This document shows, one piece after another, positions 21,456-33,389 of a stretch of 64,000 nucleotides of DNA. Within the stretch, counting starts at the first letter, position 1; every line of letters begins with the position of its first letter. Under the pieces are notes generated by a model, which was not told where the DNA came from, ran no database searches, and saw only the letters and a list, made by a program, of their open reading frames with translations. The translations under genes and the position numbers were made by a program. This DNA comes from Gautieria morchelliformis (taxonomy: Eukaryota; Basidiomycota; Agaricomycetes; Gomphales; Gomphaceae): NCBI GenBank assembly GCA_015179125.1, contig WHVA01000152.1:124001-188000 (forward strand), written 5' to 3'.

Positions 21456-22856
21456 GATGAGAAGGCCAGCTATGATTGTAGGGTGGTGTAAGGAAGCTAC
21501 ACTCCCTGTATGGTGGTTAGATACATGATCTATTTTCATTCTGTCTCAGCATAGATAGTTGATTCTATTGTCGAACTCAGTAGTGGCTACGATCCGGACA
21601 CTATCTCTATTCAAATTGTCACTTGGGGTCGCAGTAGCATTCCGGCACCTCAAGCATGGAAATTCATTGATAGATATATGGAAACTTCAGTATATTTGCC
21701 CAGAAATATATATATTAATTCACTGGATTTCACTGAGTGCTCCATGAGCTATCTTGAAATTTTTTAAGTGTGCGAACAACGGCAATCCAGGCCTTCGAGT
21801 ACTGAAATTCTCATGATAATTACGTTCAATATGTAGTTCCTATGGCACGGAAACTAAGTGACAAAGTCACTGAAAATTCTACTGGTCCAACCACTTGAAT
21901 AATTTCATTGGTTTTTTTCTAGGAAACCCGGTAAGCCCAAATTTCATTGGTTTGTTTCAATGGGGGCTGTTTCAATGATGTACCCACTGAAAACAGAAAC
22001 CCCGTGGATAAACCCACTAGGTTTCAATGGATTCGCTATCCACAGTGAATCTTATCTAAATATACAGTATTGCCTCTACTGTATGCGCTCCAAGCACGTC
22101 TGATCTTCCGCCATGTCCAATGATTTGTATAAGCTAGGATTCATCAAAATGGTGAGGCATGTTTGCTGTTTGTCTCATGTGTCTTGAAGAAGCGTCCCTA
22201 TAATACTCTGAGAAAGCACGGAGATGAGAGACCGACGAATGATAAGTCCAGCCTAACATGTTGTAAACCGTGTTCTGGCATCTGTTAATTGAGAAAGGCC
22301 CTGACAGCGAAAGAACTTATAGCAGACGATCCGCCAGCTTGGTGTTCTATGACACATACACATATATAGACTGCCATTTGGTAAGGGATCAAAATGTGCA
22401 GACTGCGAACATAGTTGGAAACTATTGTCCTGCATAATGACTCAGAGTTGCAAATATTTCACGCCGCAAGAGGCTGATCAATATTCAATCCTCATATCCA
22501 GGACATCAGGAAAAACCGCATTTGCCCGAGAGCCCGGACCTATATTTATCAGCTCGGCCGTGGCGTATATTTCGACCGCACACTCTCACGTGTGCTCCTA
22601 TCTATAGGTTCGTTGGGCATGCCTTCATAGCGTGTGAATGACTCCATACCCCCAGCCCTGCACACTATAGACTCCATTGCGCGCCCATGAGGCTATGGTG
22701 GCCTGGCAGCGACGATAGCTGGGGCCCCCCGGGGCGCCTCCCCCATGGAAGCTCGCTTTTCTGTCTGACACTGATGCTACAACTCAACCAGCATGTACTA
22801 CTAGTTGACCAGTAGTACAATTGAACTGAACTTCACCAAACTTAAGAGTCATTGAA
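21456..22856. other. Intergenic, no gene seen
   Basis: Between 21830 and 22060 the motif AAATTTCATTGGTTT and CCCACTGAAA/CCCACTAGGTTTCAATGG recur, giving a short imperfect repeat. No coding signal. 22700-22740 is a GC-rich run. Confidence 0.4.
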
Positions 22857-23699
22857 CTAATCATTAAAAAACTGGTAAGTATACAAATCTGTGAACTCGC
22901 TAACATAAAACTGCTTGGAACGCTCCAATGAATTCTCTGTCGTCATGGTACGATCAATCTTTTTGCCAAATCGAGGGATTAAATGGCAGCTGCGGCGAAT
23001 CAATTGGACGCTCACAACGGCCGCATGTCCTTTGCCTTGGGTGGGTGACACGGTGTATATGTCAACACCTGTGCATGGTTGTCGAAACTCGGAATACCAC
23101 TCAACGTACACGAGTGGGTGCGGGTATTCGATGTGAGAGGGCAGCCCGAAGATTGTCCATACTCGCCCGACGCGATAACCTAAGTGGGTAAGTGCATCAG
23201 TACACATAGAGTTATGCATCGGGGCTCACCTAATGCACCAGTCTCTTGTGCATTCATGCCATAATGGATCAGCACTGTATTGAAGTGTTCTGGGACTTCA
23301 GGGGTCCTGCCACGGCGTGGCACTCGGGGCGTAGGTTGGATGACATCTTTGATCACCGTATCGTCAATTTGTTGGAGTGAACGGAGCATGAAGCTAATGC
23401 ATTTATACACGGGCAGCCGTGTATAAACACTGAGATCCAAGGTACACCTGGGAAGGTAAAACCTGAGGAAAGGAGTCAGCGCAGGGATAAACTCGGTGGC
23501 ACCGAATTCATTGATAAGCCTCAACACGCTAGTGTTTGGGAAGCCGGGACGTTTAGCGATGTGGTATGTTCGGCCCACTGTTTCCTCTGGTACACTTGCT
23601 GCCAGTGACGCTGGCGGTGTGGCAGTTGGCACCGGGATGAAATGCACCAAACGGCCAAGATTTTCCTCACGATCTTCGTCATCCACATCAGCTTCACCT
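22857..23699 (-). pseudogene. C-terminal fragment of a Plavaka-type (KDZ) transposase
   Basis: Two exons: about 23231-23699 (after an intron acceptor TCTCCCCAG) and 22857-about 23184 joined over an intron of roughly 47 bp (GTGAGC..CTTAG). The read-out contains YHIAKRPGFPNTSVLRLINE, PEHFNTVLIHYGMNAQETGA, YRVGRVWTIFGLPS, PLVYVEWYSEFRQP and IRRSCHLIPRFGKK followed by TTENSLERSKQFYV, which is the characteristic end of Agaricomycete Plavaka transposases. The catalytic core is missing on this strand. The core of a second Plavaka copy at 32172-35285 stops exactly where this part would begin, so both may derive from one element split by inversion. Confidence 0.72.
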
Positions 23700-23945
23700 G
23701 GGGAGAGAAATAAGGATAATTTGACTGTCAAGTTATTTCGACATTTATCTCACTCCCGGAGGCTTGTGATTGTCGTCGGGCACAATACCACAAATATGCT
23801 AAAAATAAAGGCACTCTCGTGATGACCAGGCCACTATCTTCGTAAACAAATAGCTATGCATAAAAGAGACGGTCTGCTAAAAGGAGGGGAGCCCATGCTG
23901 CTGTGCCCTTCACTGCCACTGCCACTTTGCCCTTGCCCTTTGCTG
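23695..23945 (+). repeat. Left arm of a 250-bp inverted repeat (partner 25245-25495)
   Basis: The run from AAATAAGGATAATTTGACTG through AGAGACGGTCTGCTAAAAGG to GCTGCTGTGCCCTTCACTGC reappears in reverse complement at 25245-25495 with few differences. It overlaps the intron of the Plavaka fragment. Confidence 0.85.
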
Positions 23946-25244
23946 CCGCTGCCGCTGGCCCCTTGCCCTCTTTGGCCTGTTAGGATACCCATGACGGCAG
24001 CAACTGCGGAACAGGGGAGGTGACTGGTCGCACACTTTGAGGTATCAGCTGCACATCGAACATGTTACGTATCGAGATTTCCGCTAAGTCGGAACTGGAA
24101 AGGACAGCGGCTTCAACTTATAGGTTGCACCCCCAATGAACTATCATCCTAAGTATTTCGGAATTGAGTCGGAAGGCGGAAAGTCCTGAACCAAAGGTTT
24201 GGTCGGAACTTGAGTCGGAACTAAGGTGGAAGGCGGAGAGACTGAGATCTCGCTAGACTCGCTGTGCTAAGAACAGGAGATGGAGCGAAGGAAATCAAGT
24301 ATCGAAGGCGATTATCTGATTGCAGACTAAGAGACATACATGACAGGCTTTTATACAAAGAGCTGGGGCAACAGGTAATGACATGGTACTAAGCAAATTC
24401 CGGAGGAAGCGGAAGTCGAGTAGACAATGCGTGGGAACTAACTATTGGGAACAATGGGACTACAAGGGGGGTTCAGGGTAAGGTAGAACAATGGCAAAGA
24501 ACAAGGGGTCGGGAAAACATATCTGACAACGAACTACAAGGGTGACCGGATATGTGGTTTTGATGAATGATGAAACGGGTCCGGTGGGTCTGAGTAATAG
24601 AGTCGAAAGAACAAGGGAATAGAACAATGGGCGGAATGTCGGAAATAACGGAGGGGCGGAAGGTGTTGCGGAAATATCGGAGGGGCGGAAAGGTGTGGCG
24701 GAACTGAGGGTCGGAAGTCGGAAATGAACGGTCGTAACAGAACAGATAAATAAAGCAGTCATATATTTACCTGTAGTGCAAGAATATATAGGAACGATTT
24801 GTTGGAAACCTTTAGAGCAAATATCCAGAATGTGTATGCTGATGGGACCAATCGATAGAATTGATAGAGGATGCTGAATAGAATGGACGTTGGGCCAGCG
24901 GGTAAGTAATTGATGTCTAGCTGGTGGAAAGCAAGCAACGTCATAAATGACAATGTTCAGGAGATGAGGGCCGACACGGTAATGAAAGACTTGAGACGTT
25001 ACAGTGAGCGGGACCCTGCATGATCATAACATAACACAGTCATACCGCGAACTTGACACTACCAAATTGCCTTTCAACGTTAACGGCCAAATTATATAAA
25101 ATGAGTTCCATAAGAAGAACGCTGGAGTTTGTGCAGGCGAAATGCTGTGACAGCAGACGCCAGTACTGAAGCAAGTATGAATGAGGGAATGGTCCGCTGG
25201 TGCTGGTGATCATGCCAAGAAACGAACCTGAGCAAAGGGCAAGG
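23946..25244. repeat. Loop of the inverted repeat with a degenerate GTCGGAA minisatellite
   Basis: From about 24130 to 24730 the sequence is built of variants of GTCGGAACTGAG/GGCGGAAGG.. on the plus strand. No gene. A similar but distinct G-rich repeat (GGAATTGGAGGCGGAGAT) sits in the Plavaka gene at 34505-34735. Confidence 0.5.
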
Positions 25245-25495
25245 GCAAAGTGGCAGTGGCAGTGAAGGGCACAGCAACAGCGAAGGGCAAGGGGACAGCA
25301 GCATGGGCTCCCCTCCTTTTAGCAGACCGTCTTTTATGCATAGCTATTTGTTTACGAAGATAGTGGCCTGGCCATCACGAGAGTGCCTTTATTTTTAGCA
25401 TATTTGTGGTATTGTGCCCGACGACAATCACAAGCCTCCGGGAGTGAGATAAATGTCGAAATAACTTGACAGTCAAATTATCCTTATTTTTAACA
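25245..25495 (-). repeat. Right arm of the 250-bp inverted repeat
   Basis: Reverse complement of 23695-23945; continues at 25496 into a block shared with 35285-35610. Confidence 0.85.
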
Positions 25496-25499
25496 TATT

Positions 25500-25980
25500 T
25501 ATGGTATTTTATTTATGCATAAATAGTTAAATACAATATATATGGCTTTCTCATCGTGTCCGATGACGAGCACGGCAGAAGACGTCGAAATGACCTCATA
25601 TTCGATTTGTCCATTTTTAGCATATTGTGGTATTTTATTTATGTATAAATAGTTAAATACAAAATATATGGCTTGCTTGTTGTCGTTGACGACGAGCAAG
25701 AGTGGTTTGATCATTCCGTGGCTGGTTCCGGGGCTGGACGCCATGTTGCTCCGGTGTTGAGGTCGGCTGACGCCAGATGACATGAGTCACACATGTCAAC
25801 GACAGAGGTCCATACCTGACGCCAGCTGAAGTAGTAAGCTACTCACTGACCTGACCTCCATTCCGCAGAATAATTGTCGGAATAGACCCACCACGAGAAA
25901 AGAGTCTAGTTAGGCCTAGACCACACATGTGGGGTGTGGGCCTAATTGGATTAGTAAGTGGTGCTATACAGGTGTGCGTG
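25500..25980 (+). repeat. Block shared with 35285-35610 and 36085-36250
   Basis: 25500-25835 (TTATGCATAAATAGTTAAATAC, GTCCGATGACGAGCACGGCA) matches 35285-35610, which follows the Plavaka core directly. 25830-25980 (CTACTCACTGACCTGACCTC, GGTGTGGGCCTAATTGGATT) matches 36093-36243, which is the interior next to the right TIR of element I. The two segments are adjacent here but 500 bp apart there. Confidence 0.8.
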
Positions 25981-25984
25981 ATCC

Positions 25985-26208
25985 ACTGCAACTTGTTCCC
26001 GCGCGCGCTGGTGCTTCCTGACACAGACACACGACCTTGCCGCCTCATAAATAATGTTTTGCTAGCCCTTGTACATGTGGAAATTTTTTTTTTTTTGGCT
26101 GGAATGATGGATGGGACCTTTACAAATGATTCTAAGAAGATTTTCTGGCCCTACATAAGATTCTGATCATCCTTGATTTTCATCTTTCGAGTCGCGGATC
26201 ACATGTAA
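25985..26208 (+). repeat. Left arm of an inverted repeat with 28415-28640
   Basis: The stretch starting GATCCACTGCAACTTGTTCC through GCTGGAATGATGGATGGGAC to GCGGATCACATGTAA is the reverse complement of 28415-28640. A pure T run (about 13) is present in both. Near its end the copy is split by the foldback MITE. Confidence 0.85.
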
Positions 26209-26452
26209 CTCCGAAAGATGAGTAACCTTTCCCACGCTGAGCTTTGGTGAACTCCGGCGGTCATGTGATGCGTCTACAACCACCCATGCTTTGTAACTAT
26301 TTCTCAGGCTGAGTTACGGTGAAAGCCGAATGGAAGTCCGACAGAACTCAGCCTGGGAAATGCTTACACAGCATGGGTGGTTGTAGACGCATCACATGAC
26401 CGCCGGAGTTCACCAAAGCTCAGCGTGGGAAAGGTTACTCATCTTTCGGAGT
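26209..26452. mobile_element. Foldback MITE, PIF/Harbinger-like, TSD TAA
   Basis: A 244-bp element whose arms CTCCGAAAGATGAGTAACCT ... and the matching end AGGTTACTCATCTTTCGGAG are complementary over at least 80 bp without visible mismatch and imperfectly over about 108 bp. TAA occurs directly outside both ends (26206-26208 and 26453-26455). The homologous site at 28410-28430 (reverse strand CATGTAAGATGTAAGATAGC) lacks the element. A 3-bp TAA duplication fits the PIF/Harbinger superfamily; there is no coding capacity. Confidence 0.85.
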
Positions 26453-26774
26453 TAAGATAGCGGCAGTATAGACTGCGCACCCTCTAAGTGCCTATCTAAG
26501 CCATCTCACCAGAACACTTTCCCTATTGTAGACACTCAAAATATCAAAAAGGTAAGACCATACGTTTGTTCATAAGACACTATTCAACAACTCTATGGTG
26601 CTATTTTGTTGAAATCAAGCTTATAAAAATTTCTATTGCATGTTTTTTCACTTTTTCATTTCAAAATTCATAAAACATGATTCCCTGTCCAGGAAACCCA
26701 AGTTTGATTTTCTGTCCCGGCGATTTTCACCGCATTACATAAGCAAACAGCGGAGCTTGAATTCTTTTTTCGTG
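26453..26774. other. Noncoding spacer
   Basis: Begins with AAGATAGCGGCAGTATAGAC TGCGCACCCTCTAAG, a motif that recurs at 27165-27195. Otherwise AT-rich without features. Confidence 0.4.
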
Positions 26775-27025
26775 GGACACAGTGACGAGGATATATCCCC
26801 ACTCAGGGCTCGCGCGTTGAAGTCATTTCAACTCCGCTGGGTGCAGCCGCCTGTGAAAATAGGAATAACAGAATGAAATGGAGAGATAAGGAGTGACTGG
26901 AAAATTTCGAAAATAATCAGAGAAATAGATGCATGGTACAAGAACAATGTGAGAAAGAATTGGAACACCATACAGTAAATCGAACATATTATGCTTGATT
27001 TTGGTGCAGGAGCATAAATGCACCC
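26775..27025 (+). repeat. Repeat R, copy 1 (3' part)
   Basis: Matches the right half of the copies at 33390-33857 and 54950-55412: GAAGTCATTTCAACTCCGCT, GAAAATTTCGAAAATAATCA, GCATGGTACAAGAACAATGT and the end GTGCAGGAGCATAAATGCACCCAAC. The left half with the hairpin motif is absent here and found inverted at 27700-27975. Confidence 0.8.
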
Positions 27026-27699
27026 AACATAGGGTTGGCACAGCACATGAGCTGAAGCCTAGTCCCTCTCCGACTTCCCCATCCAAACCTCGCCCCACAA
27101 TCTCAGACCTTACCTCGGGTTTCGCCCCAGACCTCGGTCAACCTTACGACGGATCGTACCGGAACAGGCAGTATAAACTGCGCACCCTCTAAGCGCCCAT
27201 TAGTCATCTTAGGGTTAGGGTTTAGGCAGCGAAAATAGCCCGGGGAGAATTTTCAAATTTCGGTAGGACATCCTGGTAGCTATGGTATATTACTTTGGGG
27301 CCTGATCTAAGTCCATTATTGACTTTGGTAGTACTCTATACCCATGAAACTTTCCTTTTCTGTAATGTCTGTTTGGTGTAGGGGTTATAAGTATTATCTA
27401 GATTGATGTTAGTGTGGCAGGTTTGATTCTTGAGGTATGTAGATTTTTGTTTCAACCAACAGACTTTGTGTAAATAGTTCATTGCCTATATTTTTCTGTT
27501 TTCTTTCTGTAACTTGCTGTTGCAGTTTTAATTTTTGGTATGTAAAATTCACAACACACATACTATTTTGGATGCACAAATGAGGCTTTAGTGTGCCAAT
27601 CAGGACCTCCCTTGCTACGCTCAGATCCACCAATTTAATTTTGGTATTTTTCTTATTACTCATGTATACAAAAGCTTGAGCCGCATCGGAGTCTGAAGC
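27026..27699. other. Spacer with interstitial telomere-like motif
   Basis: 27207-27223 reads CTTAGGGTTAGGGTTTAGG, two and a half TTAGGG-type units. The remainder is AT-rich and noncoding. Confidence 0.4.
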
Positions 27700-27975
27700 A
27701 TTTGGGCGCTAAAGGGCCGGGTGCACGTATATGCCTTCTGAGACAGGATAGTGCTCCTCTCTCAGTGACAATAAATTCACTGAGAGAGGCGAGTAGTATT
27801 CTTTATATTTACATAGCATGTTGACTGAAAATCATGTAGTGTATTTGATTCTAGGTATTGTATTAATATATCAGTGACAATAAATTCACTGAGAGAGTGT
27901 ATTTGATTCTAGCTTTCTAAGAACTCTACCGAACCTTCCCTGCCATAGCCCCTAGTTGCTAACACCCTACGCACG
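27700..27975 (-). repeat. Repeat R, copy 2 (5' part, inverted)
   Basis: Reverse complement of 33355-33610, including the Plavaka-derived flank GGCAGGGAAGGTTCGGTAGAG and the hairpin CTCTCTCAGTGA..TCACTGAGAGAG. Together with copy 1 it suggests an inversion with a breakpoint inside the repeat. Confidence 0.8.
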
Positions 27976-28635
27976 AGTCCCAACTTCGGAGGCAAACAAA
28001 TAAGAGGCGAGGTTTGGCTTAAGAGGAGAGGCTTAGAAACTAACTAGGGATCGAAGCTATACGATAGTTGATTTTCAGACTGAGGAGTAGGAATGCATAC
28101 AGGGGGGTTTATATATGAGCGAGGGTACGAGTCAGGGGTGAACATATTAGTGGAGGTCAGGGCGAGGTCAGGGGAGCGAGGTCAGGGCGAGGTAATATAT
28201 GAATGATGTGTGATGGAGCGGAATCAGTAACTAAGGGAATACGGGCATGGGATCAAGGTCGGATATGAGCTCTATCTTGGGCTCAGGCTCAGGTGCAGGA
28301 TAAGAATCATATGTACTCGGGCACGAGTATCACAAGGCTTGGGCTCGGAAGAAAGTTATACCAGTAAGTAACTGGCCAAAGGCCGGGTTCTTACACTGCC
28401 GCTATCTTACATCTTACATGCGATCCGCGACTTGAATGGTGAAAGTCAAGGATGACCAGAATCTTATGGAGGGCCAGAAAATCTTAGAATCATTTGTAAA
28501 GGTCCCATCCATCATTCCAGCCAAAAAAAAAAAAATTCCATATGTACAAAGGCTAGCAAAACATTATTTATGAGGCGGCAAGGTCGTGTGTCTGTGTCAG
28601 AAAGCACCAGCGTGCGTGGGAACAAGTTGCAGTGG
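27976..28635. repeat. Spacer and right arm of the inverted repeat (28415-28640)
   Basis: 27976-28410 shows GAGGTCAGGGCGAGGTCAGG-type short direct repeats and no gene. 28415-28635 is the arm complementary to 25985-26208, here without the MITE, and leads directly into the TIR of element I. Confidence 0.6.
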
Positions 28636-28729
28636 ATCGCGCGCGCGCGCAAAATGCAACCGCGCGCGATCAGGATTTTTCGACTTGGGAGCGGGCGTGG
28701 CCTAATTTTTGTGCACTTTGACCGCCATA
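28636..28729 (-). mobile_element. Left TIR of element I (inverted)
   Basis: Read on the minus strand from 28729: TATGGCGGTCAAAGTGCACA AAAATTAGGCC..., then CCAAGTCGAAAAATCCTGAT and a (GC)n run. The same 94-100 bp occurs at 36241-36339 in the other orientation (TATGGCAGTCGAAGTGCACA). The flank just outside is TCTCTC (28730-28735), matching the flank of the other end. The first 25 bp are also the terminus of the integrase elements. Confidence 0.82.
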
Positions 28730-29092
28730 GAGAGATGGTACACGGGAGATTGTATGTGGATACAGTGTCGGTAAAAGCGACGGGGTGTGCTATTGCCAGG
28801 AAGTTGCAGAGCATGCATGGCTGAATGAGACCCAGTTGCATGGTGGGTGGGTACCAGCAGTTTGTGTCTCAGAAGGGGATGATACATTGTTGGCATCCTC
28901 GTCATCTCTCTCACTGGTGAATAGAGGTGGGCGGGAAGGGCCTCGCGCTAAGGGCGGCGCACCGCCGCACCGATATGCGACCCTCTCGAAGGTTCCGCTG
29001 CCGCCTGAATGCTTCCCCTCTGAAATGTAAGTCTAGGAAGATGTATACAGTACTGCCTGGGAAAGTTCTCATCTGCGTGAGTAGCTCTTTGA
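28730..29092 (-). pseudogene. 5' fragment of the second leucine-rich gene copy
   Basis: Reverse-complement homologue of about 10108-10473 of the intact gene: exon 2 start FRGEAFRRQRNLR, the disordered part, and HCIHIQSPVYHLS in an alternative frame. It contains indels that break the reading frame. It ends exactly at the duplication TCTCTC next to the TIR of element I. At its upstream side (around 29080) similarity to the first exon is weak. Confidence 0.8.
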
Positions 29093-29707
29093 ACTGCAAT
29101 GAAGCCTCCCTTGATAGATATTAACAGGGCTTTGATGGTTGTAGGTTGTAGCTCTCTGTTCGGTGTACCCTAGGCCGAGATTTACAAGGCCACACCATGG
29201 TCTTGAAATCAATCCACAATATAGAAGTTTCACTGTCACCGATCACCAGTTGTGGACAATCAGTGTCCCCTCCATCAGGAAAAAATGCAATGTATAGATA
29301 GGATTTCATAGACGAAATAGCACACATAGAACCAACACCTACCCATGTATATGTACTCCCGCATAGCCTCGCCGTACCTGTTCATAGCCTGCCATAGCGC
29401 ACCATAGCGCCATGTTATCCCCCCATAGTGCACCGCGCTACGTATTCTCCCCTACGCACAGTGAGCGCTATCGGTTGAGGGACTCATAGCGCACAATAGC
29501 GATACAGACCCTATATACACAGGGGGGGGGTGAGGCAGCCCGCACTTTTCGAAACCTGGGTTTGCAGTGAATTCATAGCAGACACAGCACGGAATGGGAT
29601 TTGCATATCATTGGCATGTAATATAGTATAGGGGATCAGTCATACATGTGTCTGGTTCTCTCTTTGGGCACCGCCGCTTCAGTCTAAGCCGGGGAAATGT
29701 GTGCCAC
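29093..29707. other. Intergenic, no gene seen
   Basis: 29370-29500 holds repeated CATAGCGC/CACCATAGCG words, and 29521-29530 a G run. No coding signal. Confidence 0.4.
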
Positions 29708-31974
29708 TTACGCATTCGCCTCTCGCTCCTCTTCCGAGTCCGCTGCTGCCTCCCACACAGCCTCGTCGAAATCGTCATTTGATAGCTGAGAAAGCTGGCC
29801 TTCCTCCTGAAGCTCGCCAGCCCCTGAATGGGTGCTAGAATCTACTTGAACAACAGGGTACATATGACATCTGGAGTGAACACTCACCGCGCCTCGTCAT
29901 GCAAGCATTGCTGCATGCGCGCGAGAAGATTCTTGCCTTGCGCGTGTTCCCTCCATCTCTTGAGGTTGGCGAGATGGGCTAGGTACTTGTCATGGTATGC
30001 CTTTTCTGTGAAATCCACGGCCTTCAACTGCCTGTCCTTCCATTCATCGATGCAGTTCGCAATCTGGACGCTGAGTGAGCACAGTGGTTCATAATTCAGG
30101 GATCAGAAGGGACGCACGGCCGTGAACACAAGAGCCATGGTTGGCAGAGGAACGGGATTGAAATATAAATGGAAGGCCACGCCTTCGTCGTGAGGGTCTG
30201 CGAACCATTGGGTTTTCAAAATGTGGATGAGGCAGGGGTTCTCAAAAAGGCCTTTCCGGGCCTCATGATCCTGTTCAAGGGTTAGTGAGGATACAAGACT
30301 AACATGTCAACATACCCAGTATACCAAGGTATGCTTGTGGGTGAGTGTCTGGGCTAGGGTAGCCATCTGGGTCTGGTGTGCACTATCTGGGCTGGAGCTG
30401 AAGCGGTAGTGCAAGGTGGCGACTGGGCGGGTGTTACGCTTGACCTCACCACATACTTGACTGCCCCGTTGCTTGATCTACATGCATGAGGGTAATCAGG
30501 ACTGATGGTGTGGTTGTTCATGTACTCACGAGATTAAATGCCGCACTGTCTGCGCCAAGTTCTACCTGGTGCTCCTTGCATGCGAGAGACCAGGCTTCGC
30601 GAACATACCCTTCTTGTTCATGGTCAAGTGGGAAAGGGTGCTCTGTGCATAGGATGACGCGGTAAAAGCGGCATGTGAGGTTGATTGTGGCATGGTACTC
30701 AGCATCAAAATCAGTGAGTTTGACTTTGGAACGGCGTCCTGGAATTGGGGTACTGGTTCGGCGAACGACCGGAGGTACCTGTTCAGGGGGGACTTCTGGC
30801 TCGGACGGTGGTGTGTTCTGTTGAGTGTTCACCACGCGCGAACTTGGTGTGTGCCTGTCCCTCGCATGCCTCTCTCCCATCGTGTTCCCATGGTCCCTCG
30901 CGTGCCTTTCTCCCGTCGCGTTCCCGTGGTCCCTCACATGCCTTTCTCCTGTCATGTTCCCATGGGTCCCTGTGGGTAGGAGTGAGCAGCATGATATCAA
31001 GATGAACAATGGACAAAGGGGCTGACGGTTGGCTGCCAGAACAGAGGGGGAACTGGGTATACCAGTGGAGGAGCTTCGTTCCAGCGATTGGCGATCGTGA
31101 GGGTTGTGTGATCGGGTGTTTGTGATAGAGCGAAGCGGTGGCACCGGGGCCGGCTTGCGCTGAGGGGCAGGCTTCCCCTTATGCACCTTCGATTGTGTCG
31201 GGAGGGTCACAGTGACCGACGAGAACTGCACATCGCTTCGTCCTGAAGGGGCTTTGGTAGATACTGGGACCGCCGGAGTCAGATTTTATGTAACATAAGG
31301 GGAGAAGAAATACCAGTAGGAGGGATGAGCACGAGCTTGTCATCCTCTGATTCAGTTAAGGACTCAGGTGCGCCCTCGGATTCAACATTAGATGTCTCCG
31401 AGGCATTGTCGGCCTGGACGCTGAGGTCATCATCGAATGCACAAGGTGGTTCCACACTGTGGTCATCGATATTGACATCCATGGCCTCTTCATCATCGGG
31501 GACATGTAGACACGGACGTCTTTTGCACGTGTGAGGAGGTGAAATGGTGTCAGGGTCCGAGTCCTCCATCATGACCTTCCTCTTGGACGCAGGTAATGAC
31601 TGGGAGGGGAGCCACTCCTTGCACTGCCATGTGTTGGCAAGTTTCTCTCGGCGGAGCCTGGCAGCCTCTAATTGCTCCCCTGATGGATGGGTGAGGGCAT
31701 GGTAATGTACAACATGATAGGGGAAATTACTTATGCATGTCTTGCCGTTTCTGGGAGATATGGCGCTCGGCGCGTTTGCCTCTCGATGCGGGAGGCCCTT
31801 CAAGGTCGCCAGTGAGCAGATGGGATGGAGTGTTTCCCATGTTGGACTGGACACCCATGGGCCTTTTGACTGGCTGTGCAAATGGGGCACGGGTGGCAGG
31901 AAATCAACAAGACATGAGTAGTAGATGTAAACCGCTTACCTGACTTGGTTGCATGCGGATTGATTGGCGAGGCA
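29708..31974 (-). CDS. DUF6532-type protein of unknown function
   Basis: Multi-exon minus-strand gene, ATG at 31974, TAA at 29708-29710. The first exon encodes MPRQSIRMQPSQ and is joined (GTAAGC..GCACAG) to PVKRPMGVQSNMGNTPSHLL. The middle is acidic and Ser-rich (EGAPESLTESEDDKL) and includes a basic 10-residue tandem repeat (GERHARDHGN, three to four units, about 30860-30970). The C-terminal third is the conserved part: FDAEYHATINLTCRFYRVIL, EAWSLACKEHQVELG, ARKGLFENPCLIHILKTQWF, GVAFHLYFNPVPLPTMALVF, IANCIDEWKDRQLKAVDFTE. This layout matches Agaricomycete proteins annotated DUF6532. It starts about 200 bp from the divergent Plavaka transposase and may be a passenger of that element. Confidence 0.7.
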
Positions 31975-32171
31975 TCGTGGGTCAATGAGCATGGGGAAAG
32001 AAGGAATCGCGTATCAAGAACCATACCCGATTCCTTCTTAAGATATGGTTGTGTTGGTAAACAACAACAATGTTGCAAAAGGTCACATGCCCGAGGCCCT
32101 TGGCCTGCATGACCAAACAAGCCCTGTGGGAAAGGAAACACGGTCTTGCGTGTGTGCTACCACAGCTTCGC
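31975..32171. promoter_or_regulatory. Divergent intergenic region between DUF6532 and Plavaka genes
   Basis: 197 bp between the two start codons; presumed shared promoter. No specific element recognised. Confidence 0.3.
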
Positions 32172-33389
32172 ATGCCTCTAATCTCATGTCCATACTGCTT
32201 CAAGGTTCTCCCTACACGGCAAGGTGTGCGCCTGCACCTGGCCCATCACGCACCATGCAAGAGCACCCATCAGGTGGCACTAGCCCAACACCAAGTGCGG
32301 GTGTATGACCCATTTGATCCAGAAACCCATCCACGCGACGACGAGCCATCTGCAGGCTGGCAGAGTGAGGCCATGGATGTAGAGTTTGACCAGCTGGATC
32401 CTCCCCTGGATACAAGCATGGATGATGGTTTGGCCTCGAACCCCTGAAGCCGAGCGGGGCATTCTTCCTCAATGGTCCCTACAAACCGGCCACCTGCTCC
32501 AGGATCCCCCACACACGTGGAGGTATTTCCTGCACCTGCAGGTGAGGCCCATTCACATGGGACCACGTGCTTCGACCTCCTTCATGAAACTCGGCGCAAC
32601 CTGGGGCGGTCGCTTTATGAGCCATTTGCAGATCAGGAGGAATGGGAGCTCGCACAGACACTCATGACCAGTGGTATGAGTTTTACCAACATGGACAAAC
32701 TGCTCAAACTGCCGATAGTGAGTTTGACTTGTTTATTCCTCGCAGGACATCCATGAACTCACCTCTCGCTCTGGATGACCACACGCACGCAGACGTCATT
32801 CACCAACAAGTGAACACTACTCGCCAAGGTTGACACACTGCCCCCCGGTGGACCTGAGTTTCTCTGTGAATCTATCACAATGCATGGTGATGTCAAGGAT
32901 GCGAATGGAGAGTACATGGTCGAAGAACTCGAGCTGTTCTACCGGGATCCCGTGGAATGCATCCGTGAACTCATGGGCAACCTGGCCTTCCGCGAGGTGC
33001 TCCATTATGTGCCAGAACACATCTTCAAGGATGAAAAAAGGACCGAACACATCTACAATGAGATGTGGACGGCCGATTGGTGGTGGGATCTCCAGGTAAG
33101 TCCTACCATGATAATAAAGGACCCAAGAGCTCACCCATCCTGTATTCACAGTCCAAACTCCCCTTCGGGGCCACGATATGCCCTGTGATCCTGGCATCAG
33201 ACAAGACACGTCTCTCCCAATTCAGTGGGGACAAAGCCGCATGGCGAGTTTATCTGACGATTGGGAACATCCCGAAGGCCACGCGTCGCAAAATGTCAGC
33301 ACATGTGAACATCCTTCTCGGATATCTCCCAATATCGAAGCTGAAGTGTTTCTCTGCTGGGACACGCATGTTAGCAACTCAGGGTTATG

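Noticed and set aside
28636-28680. Alternating CG runs considered as a CpG promoter or Z-DNA regulatory element
   Set aside because: They occur at both ends of element I and so are part of its TIRs.
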